NCBI GenBank assembly: GCA_017511325.1
Contig: JAFWKS010000125.1
Location: forward strand, 1 to 10,820
Source: Erysipelotrichaceae bacterium
GTDB lineage: Bacteria > Bacillota_I > Bacilli_A > Erysipelotrichales > Erysipelotrichaceae
DNA length: 10,820 nucleotides
Direction of reading: 5' to 3'
The notes under the pieces are model-generated. The model was not told the DNA's origin. It made no database searches and saw only the letters and a list, made by a program, of their open reading frames with translations. A program made the position numbers and the translations under genes. Below are positions 6,032 to 10,820 of this stretch, piece after piece; the first letter of the stretch is position 1; every line of letters starts with the position of its first letter.

Positions 6032-7423
6032 TTAACCATTATTATGATCGCTTGGTTTTTCCGGCGGTTCATTACCATTACCAGGCTTATGGCCACTTTC
6101 AGAACTGTGACCATGAGAAGAAGAACTCATCTCAACGACGATTGCTTCTCCCTTTAAAGCAGTTCCTTCGCTGTATTCTACACCATTCACATAGAGCTTA
6201 TGGCCATTTAGATCGATGGAATCTGCTGCACATGTAAGCGATGTGATATTTGAATCAGCACTCAGGATCCACTTTGATCCTTCTTCTATTTCAACATAGA
6301 TCTCTCCTTCGCTTTCTTCTTCATTGATAGCTCCGGTATAAACTGAACTGTTTTTCAGATAAAGATTCAGTGAAGATACTTCATCAACGATGATGTCTCC
6401 TTCAACAGTCTGATCACTTAGATCCATCGTGACATGTCCACCGTTTGAACCTTCAGTTCCCCATCCGGCAGCAGCTGCTCTTAGAAGATAGCCTTCTTCA
6501 TCTTCATTAACGATCTTGACATTTTCAAGGCTGATCGTTGCAACAGTATTGTTCACAAAGAAGATGTCACCGTTTTTATTCAATAACGATCCATCTTTCA
6601 TCGTGAAGGAAGCTGTTCCTTCATCAGCATCTCCGGACATCGACTGATAGATCATGGCAGCCTGATACCAGTCGGACTTGTCCGAGTTCTTGGATACGTT
6701 GCTGGCAACAAGTTCCACGTCATTAAGCGTTACAGAATTCTGTCCTTCAACTACAACACCCTGGGATGATGTTGATTCCAGATAAGCGTCACTTACTGTG
6801 ATATCGGCAGTCGAATAGATCACCGGAGACCCTTTGCCTTCCGTAATGTAGGAACCTTCAGATACATTGACTGTCCCTCCACCTCTGTCAGATCTGATGG
6901 CAGCTGAAGAATTGCCGGTCGTGTGGATGCTAAGATTTGTCGCATTCATCGTTCCGTTTCCTGTCGTCATCAGTCCTCCGGAGCAGTTTCCCGTCGTTTC
7001 GATAACCGAGTTTGAGATATTGACTGTCGTTCCTTCGCCATAACTGAATACACCGTTTGCGTGTGTTCCGTCAGTTTCTACAATGATGCTGTCAAGACCA
7101 AGCGTTGCACCGTTTGTCGCAAAGACGGCAGCGTTCTCACCATAGAAGTCCGCTTCATCACCGGATGAATCTCCAGTCTTCTCTACTTTGATATTGGAAT
7201 ATGCTGTATCCTCGCCATCTGCTTCAATGGCGTGTTCACCATCTGCTTCGGATGTATATGTTTCGTTGATCGTTATGCTCTCTTTTGCAGGCAGGGAAGA
7301 ATCAGTCACAACAAGATCTTCAACAGGCTGTGATATCGCTGTTTCTGTTTCACTGCTGTTTGAACAGCCATACATGGTCATGCTAAGCAGCAGACTCAAT
7401 AATAATAACAAGTACTTTTTCAT
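6032..7423 (-). CDS. Surface lipoprotein with beta-helix-like repeats and a His-rich tail
   Basis: The 463-residue product begins with MKKYLLLLLSLLLSMTMYGC, a lipoprotein signal with Cys20 as the lipid site. From about 96 to 242 it has six coils of 22-27 residues, each with a G-x-x-V/I-x-x-x-G start and an N-x-S/T-x-I-E-T-T-G end. HANGVFSYGEGTTVNISNSV and CSGGLMTTGNGTMNATNLSI show the pattern. SGDADEGTASFTMKDGSL and WGTEGSNGGHVTMDL follow, then a DLNGHKLYVNGVEY strand. Together these recall a widespread but uncharacterised family of Bacillota surface proteins predicted to be right-handed beta-helices; I know it from memory only. The last 30 residues are unusual: four His in HGHSSESGH...SDH among Gly, Pro and Ser, a possible metal-binding or wall-spanning tail. 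AGGAGG (7432-7437) with eight-base spacing fixes the start. A terminator directly follows. Confidence 0.83.
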   Translation of the reverse strand: MKKYLLLLLSLLLSMTMYGCSNSSETETAISQPVEDLVVTDSSLPAKESITINETYTSEADGEHAIEADGEDTAYSNIKVEKTGDSSGDEADFYGENAAVFATNGATLGLDSIIVETDGTHANGVFSYGEGTTVNISNSVIETTGNCSGGLMTTGNGTMNATNLSIHTTGNSSAAIRSDRGGGTVNVSEGSYITEGKGSPVIYSTADITVSDAYLESTSSQGVVVEGQNSVTLNDVELVASNVSKNSDKSDWYQAAMIYQSMSGDADEGTASFTMKDGSLLNKNGDIFFVNNTVATISLENVKIVNEDEEGYLLRAAAAGWGTEGSNGGHVTMDLSDQTVEGDIIVDEVSSLNLYLKNSSVYTGAINEEESEGEIYVEIEEGSKWILSADSNITSLTCAADSIDLNGHKLYVNGVEYSEGTALKGEAIVVEMSSSSHGHSSESGHKPGNGNEPPEKPSDHNNG

Positions 7424-7490
7424 GTTCAGGTCCTCCTGTTGTCTGTATAGTAAAAAATGAATCTGAACTGTAAGTGAATTACAAGAGAAG

Positions 7491-7520
7491 ATTATATGAA
7501 ATCTTTAAACTATCTGAAAA
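7491..7520 (-). promoter_or_regulatory. Candidate promoter of the beta-helix lipoprotein gene
   Basis: On the minus strand TTTTCA (7515-7520) and a perfect TATAAT (7491-7496) are 18 bases apart. The leader to the start at 7423 would be about 60 bases. The -35 is a weak match, so this is tentative. Confidence 0.35.
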
Positions 7521-7523
7521 GTA

Positions 7524-7547
7524 TAAAAGACAAGCAAAACGCTTGTC
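7524..7547 (-). terminator. Probable terminator of the 477-residue gene
   Basis: GACAAGC (7529-7535) pairs with GCTTGTC (7541-7547) around a 5-base loop, followed on the minus strand by TTTTAT. It is 75 bases after the stop of the 477-residue gene. Its stem is identical to that of the terminator at 3161-3191, though the T-run is weaker. Confidence 0.6.
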
Positions 7548-7621
7548 CTGTAATGTTATATCGTTTTCATTTAAAATCGGGAAGCTGTCATTCAGCATGC
7601 CTGCAGGATCATCTTGCTGCT

Positions 7622-9055
7622 TCAATAGCCAAGGAATTTTTTCAGTTTTTTGTCAGGAAGAAGTTCCTTCTTTCCCAGCCCGAACGAGTAATCCGGAACG
7701 ATCTTGAGATAGCGATCCAGGAACTCCTCATAAGTCTTTGCCTCAAAACAGTATGGTGTGATGAAAAAATCCCTGCTTCCACCGGTAACGCGATCTCCGG
7801 CTGTTACGCTGACTTTGTAATCTCCTGATTTCAGCTTATAGAAAACATAACTTTCAAGATTCCAGCCATGCAGACTGATGTGGCCGAAAGAAGGGGCATA
7901 ACTTGCCACAGTCTTATTTGCCTGAAGTGCCACATTTTGATAGTCGTACTCTACATGCTCAATAAAACGTTCAGCGCTTTCGGCATCATACACTGAATAC
8001 TCATCTTCATCCCTGTATCTTCTGACGAATTCAAAATCTCCATCAACCTTCTGAATATCATATTGCCAGCTATTGCCTAGCATTTTCTTATCGAGCCAGC
8101 GATAATCTTTCTTTACTTTATCAAAAGCTTTTTTCAGATATACATTTATATCCGTACCAAATTTGAATTTTTGCTCCGGATTGCTGTTTTTCACAACATC
8201 GTGAGTATAGCTGCACAGAAAATCGATGAACTCATCTGCAGTGCTGCCGCCTGTCCACGGAGTTACGATGTCATCATCATAATAGTTTTTGCTGATCTGG
8301 CCAAAAACATATCTGCCGTGAAGAGGAGCGATCTGCCAGACGGGAGTCTCTTTTTTCATCATCGGTATAGTAGCCCAATCAAATTCTTCGCGCAGCTTTT
8401 GCAAAGCCTTTTCGTAATATACGTTGATATCTGTTCCGTATTTGAATAGTTCTGGATCTGCGGTTGCTTTTTTATTCAGTTTCTTTTCACGCTTTTTTTC
8501 TCTCTCTTGCTCCATCTCCATCGCAAAGATCTCATCAGAACTGAGGGGCGTCCAAGCCCATACTTTTTCTGAACTGTGACTTGCCAGAGCTGATGAATAA
8601 ATAAAAGCTCCTCCCGTTTTATGTCGCCACTTATTCCATCTGCCTGCAGCCAGATCGCCATCTTTCATGATCAAAAGACAGAACTGCTCTTCTTTTGGAT
8701 CTTTCCTGTCCGCAAATGACTTAAATCCCTCAAACTGAACACTATGACCATCTTCTTTTTCGGGCCCTAGATTTATCCAGTTGACCTCTTCATCTTCAAG
8801 AATTTCTGCAAGATTAAAGCGATCAAGAGAGTGCCATCTTGCCACATCTTTTGAATCTACAGTATCGGCTGTTCCGCGTAAAAATACTCCTGCGGCACTT
8901 TGTTCATTCCCGGAGGGAAGCCAGCCGCCTGCGGTATAAGCCCCTGTCTTCAGTTCGAGCAGGCAATATTCTCCATATTGTGGCATATCTTTGTCTGAAA
9001 CATCATGGAATTCGTTAAAGGACAGTATGAGTTTTTTATAATCAGCGTTAAACAT
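7622..9055 (-). CDS. Protein of unknown family with internally duplicated units
   Basis: This 477-residue protein has no signal peptide or membrane segment, so it is probably cytoplasmic. I do not recognise a family. It is built of repeats. Unit A occurs twice: YCLLELKTGAYTAGGW (30-45) and FCLLIMKDGDLAAGRW (125-140), each followed later by a Trp-containing strand (VNWINLG 91-97; VWAWTPL 165-171). A charged helix (180-197) follows. Unit B then occurs twice: FKYGTDINVYYEKALQKL (204-221) and FKFGTDINVYLKKAFDKV (297-314), each about 85-90 residues and ending in an E-x-F-I-x-x-x helix. A third, degenerate B copy may lie at about 378-450 (SYVFYKLKSGDY ... YEEFLDRYL). AGGAGG (9060-9065) lies only four bases before the ATG, but no better start is seen. 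It stands alone, with its own probable terminator and no functional clue from its neighbours. Confidence 0.85.
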   Translation of the reverse strand: MFNADYKKLILSFNEFHDVSDKDMPQYGEYCLLELKTGAYTAGGWLPSGNEQSAAGVFLRGTADTVDSKDVARWHSLDRFNLAEILEDEEVNWINLGPEKEDGHSVQFEGFKSFADRKDPKEEQFCLLIMKDGDLAAGRWNKWRHKTGGAFIYSSALASHSSEKVWAWTPLSSDEIFAMEMEQEREKKREKKLNKKATADPELFKYGTDINVYYEKALQKLREEFDWATIPMMKKETPVWQIAPLHGRYVFGQISKNYYDDDIVTPWTGGSTADEFIDFLCSYTHDVVKNSNPEQKFKFGTDINVYLKKAFDKVKKDYRWLDKKMLGNSWQYDIQKVDGDFEFVRRYRDEDEYSVYDAESAERFIEHVEYDYQNVALQANKTVASYAPSFGHISLHGWNLESYVFYKLKSGDYKVSVTAGDRVTGGSRDFFITPYCFEAKTYEEFLDRYLKIVPDYSFGLGKKELLPDKKLKKFLGY

Positions 9056-9063
9056 TGTTCCTC

Positions 9064-9147
9064 CTATAGGCAGCAGATGCTGTTTCGATCCAGCAAAACG
9101 GTTTTCATCAAAACTTCAGGTGCTGTTGTTATAACTGCACGATTCAT
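9064..9147 (-). other. Possible 27-residue upstream reading frame
   Basis: An ATG at 9147 opens 27 codons (MNRAVITTAPEVLMKTVLLD followed by RNSICCL) and ends in TAG at 9064-9066, whose AG lies inside the AGGAGG of the 477-residue gene. The stop-on-ribosome-site arrangement is typical of leader or coupled genes. However, no ribosome site precedes the ATG and the sequence matches nothing I know, so it may be chance. Confidence 0.2.
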
Positions 9148-9221
9148 TTTTATGCTACTAAAATCATTTTATGTGATCTATTCAAAGTTTGTAGTATGGA
9201 TTATTATATCTTGTTTTTTCA

Positions 9222-10583
9222 TTACTTAATCAGATGGAAACGTTCCTGTCTTTCAGCCAGGAAATTGACCTTTCCCTCTCTTAGCAGCACATCTGTTTCA
9301 GCGCCGAAAGTGAGTTCTACACCCCAGCTTTCAACAGGACATCTGACATTGAGTTCAAGCGAATAAGCGGTGTTGTCGTACATTGGATAATCACCGCTGC
9401 CAGGAACACCGTTCTGTTGATCCCATAAGCCGATGGTCGGTCCAGCCGCATGACCATTGAAACCGATCGGATGGCTGTAAAGGCAAGGGTCGACCCCTTC
9501 TTCTTTGGCCTTGCTTAAGGAGGCGGCCAGGATCTCGTTTCCGGTACGGCCGATCTTGAATTCATCAAGGACGATATCCTGGAAACGGTTGACGGTCTTC
9601 ATAACCTTCTTCAGTTCTTCTGGCGCATCAGTCTCGCCCTGTTTAAGGACGTAGGCATTTTCTTGCGTGTCTGTACACAGATTGAGATAACAGAAACCGA
9701 CATCGCAATGCAAGAGATCACCTTGCCTGATAACCGTCTCACCATCAATCTCACCAACACCGGCTCTGCTTACTGATACTTCATAGTCGAACCAAGGTCT
9801 CAAGCCCAGATCGACAGTCTTCTGCATCATCCAGTATTTGACATCTTCATTAGTGGTGACACCAGGTATGATGACCTTGGAAGAGAAAGCTTCTGCAATC
9901 ATCGCATGAGCTATCTGCACGATCCCGTAATAGGCTTCCATCTCTTCATCGATCCTGGTCTCCATCCAGCCGACGACGATCTTTTCTGCAGAAACGACTT
10001 TAGCTTTCTGCTGCTCATCGAAGACTTCCATCATCTCTTCATATAATGTATGACTCAGACCATCCGCAAACGCGAAGTCCCTAGACATATCCAGCCCAAT
10101 AGTTTTTGGATCGATCTTTTTTAAGACTCTGGCCAAACACTCCATCTGTGTTTCGCCTTCTTCCTTTTGTTCAGCGGCAGAAGCATCATGATCAAGTGTC
10201 CATGATCCGCCCCAGGACTGCCCCTTGGGATTGGTCCACATCGGACGATAGTAATCACCGATGACCGGTATTGGATGAGTCAGAGACATGCGTTCAACTG
10301 TTCCATCATCCTTGAGATGAAAGATCAGGATCGTCAGTCTGCGCGCGGTCATCATTGAACGGGGGACCAGAGTCCAGAATACCGGTTCCTCATTGTATTC
10401 GTTGTTGCATACAACCCAGCAGTCGATGCCGCTTCTTTTCATGACTAGCGGCAGAACCTGATCCAGTCTTTTGCTGAGCCAGCTGTCTAAAAGTTTGTCC
10501 TGTGCGCGATAATCAAGGATCTTCGGTTTCAATTCATCTATGCTTGATACATTGCTGATAAAGCTTTCTTTTGGTATCTCCAT
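9222..10583 (-). CDS. M24-family metallopeptidase (Xaa-Pro peptidase type)
   Basis: From ATG 10583 the product has 453 residues. Residues 1 to about 190 are the creatinase-type N-terminal domain; about 205-445 is the pita-bread catalytic domain. The metal ligands are visible: Asp284 in LLHCDVGF, Asp295 in CTDTQENAYV, His361 in SHPIGFNGHAAGPTIG, Glu400 in YSLELNV, and Glu413 in WGVELTF as the likely fifth. His361 and His368 have the seven-residue spacing seen in aminopeptidase P. The family binds two metal ions, usually Mn or Co, and cleaves the bond before proline in the cytoplasm; some members act on other substrates, so dipeptidase or aminopeptidase use is not settled. The start has AAGGAG (10587-10592), but only three bases away. 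ATGs at 10664, 10643 and 10625 lack ribosome sites. No clear terminator follows. Confidence 0.9.
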   Translation of the reverse strand: MEIPKESFISNVSSIDELKPKILDYRAQDKLLDSWLSKRLDQVLPLVMKRSGIDCWVVCNNEYNEEPVFWTLVPRSMMTARRLTILIFHLKDDGTVERMSLTHPIPVIGDYYRPMWTNPKGQSWGGSWTLDHDASAAEQKEEGETQMECLARVLKKIDPKTIGLDMSRDFAFADGLSHTLYEEMMEVFDEQQKAKVVSAEKIVVGWMETRIDEEMEAYYGIVQIAHAMIAEAFSSKVIIPGVTTNEDVKYWMMQKTVDLGLRPWFDYEVSVSRAGVGEIDGETVIRQGDLLHCDVGFCYLNLCTDTQENAYVLKQGETDAPEELKKVMKTVNRFQDIVLDEFKIGRTGNEILAASLSKAKEEGVDPCLYSHPIGFNGHAAGPTIGLWDQQNGVPGSGDYPMYDNTAYSLELNVRCPVESWGVELTFGAETDVLLREGKVNFLAERQERFHLIK

Positions 10584-10692
10584 TATCTCCTTCTTTCTTC
10601 CAAGGCCTTGGCCTGATCTGTTCATTGGTTTTATGCAGTCCATTGTTATAAACAAAGGTACCATCTTTTCAGTGTTTGACGTTTGTTTCTTT

Positions 10693-10730
10693 CTGCTGTT
10701 TTTGATGTCAAAGCTTTTTAAAAGCAGCAG
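10693..10730. repeat. Long hairpin in the peptidase upstream region
   Basis: On the plus strand CTGCTGTTTTT (10693-10703) pairs with AAAAGCAGCAG (10720-10730), 11 pairs including one G-U, around a 16-base loop that itself holds part of GCTTTTTAAAAGC. No T-run follows on either strand, so it is a structured leader or a binding site rather than a terminator. Confidence 0.4.
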
Positions 10731-10768
10731 TTTCCGATAGAAGCAGGCTAGCCTCTTTGTTCTTTCTT

Positions 10769-10789
10769 TTTTTAGAATTGTTCTAAAAA
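10769..10789. promoter_or_regulatory. Perfect 9-3-9 inverted repeat, operator-like
   Basis: TTTTTAGAA (10769-10777), TTG, TTCTAAAAA (10781-10789) form perfect 9-base arms. The core TTAGAATTGTTCTAA resembles, but does not match well, the 7-1-7 A/T-rich operators of the Fur/PerR group. The bound protein is unknown. It lies about 190 bases upstream of the peptidase start. Confidence 0.45.
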
Positions 10790-10820
10790 TACCTGATCTT
10801 ATATTATGCGCTTTTGACTG

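Larger units (their letters stand above)
10584..10820. other. Upstream region of the peptidase gene, no recognisable gene
   Basis: No recognisable gene is seen here. It holds a 12-base palindrome CCAAGGCCTTGG (10600-10611), a hairpin (10693-10730) and a 9-3-9 inverted repeat (10769-10789). On the minus strand the peptidase frame is open all the way to the window edge, 79 codons upstream of the chosen start, but the codons look non-coding and are very rich in Lys and Arg. TTGACA (minus strand, near 10704-10709) has no -10 at the right distance, and TATAAG near 10800 would need a -35 outside the window. Confidence 0.5.

Noticed and set aside
9095..9114. Possible catabolite (cre) site and hairpin, AAAAC-G-GTTTT
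   Set aside because: The central CG does not line up with the cre consensus, and the stems are only five bases long.
10640..10670. T-box-like UGGUACC in the upstream region of the peptidase gene
   Set aside because: The minus strand has TGGTACC, but the following CGCG part, the stem I elements and a terminator/antiterminator pair are missing.
10540..10740. 66-residue hydrophobic plus-strand frame overlapping the peptidase start
   Set aside because: The hydrophobicity comes from T-rich DNA opposite A-rich sequence; there is no ribosome site and the frame overlaps the well-supported peptidase N-terminus.

Overview
The window looks like a low-to-moderate GC member of the Bacillota. Strong AGGAGG-type ribosome sites, short intergenic gaps, rho-independent terminators, a lipoprotein signal pattern and a possible sortase-type C-terminus all point that way. 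An Erysipelotrichia-like gut or oral commensal is my best guess, but that rests on overall style only, since no rRNA or other marker is present. Every supported gene except the LysR regulator lies on the minus strand, so the window reads mostly from right to left.

Region 1-2433 is a small redox operon and its regulator. A LysR-family gene (1546-2433, +) is divergent from a minus-strand operon: a flavodoxin, then a maltose/galactoside-type O-acetyltransferase, then the remnant of an NTF2/SnoaL-like gene, then the start of an aldo/keto reductase that runs off the left edge. The 97-base divergent spacer holds two back-to-back promoters and an AATTGA-N12-TCAATT dyad that suits a LysR operator. 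The NTF2-like remnant keeps its first 17 codons and its last 49 but has lost the middle. The deletion shifts the frame, so the first-half frame now stays open straight into the aldo/keto reductase.

Region 2434-3208 holds a GNAT acetyltransferase convergent with lysR. Region 3161-7500 is a cell-surface block: an acidic lipoprotein of unknown family, a 601-residue secreted repeat protein with a possible sortase-like C-terminus, and a 463-residue lipoprotein with beta-helix-like repeats and a His-rich tail. Each has its own spacer, and clear terminators follow the two lipoproteins. I infer that all three are exported and face the cell surface.

Region 7501-10820 holds a 477-residue protein of unknown family built from internally duplicated units, then an M24-family Xaa-Pro-type metallopeptidase with its metal ligands in place. 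Upstream of the peptidase is a 237-base stretch with no recognisable gene, but with a perfect inverted repeat and a reading frame that stays open to the window edge.

I did not find a CRISPR array, tRNA, rRNA, transposase or recognisable phage gene. The parts most likely to be undescribed are the deletion-made frame junction before the aldo/keto reductase, the duplicated 477-residue protein, and the pair of repeat-rich surface proteins.
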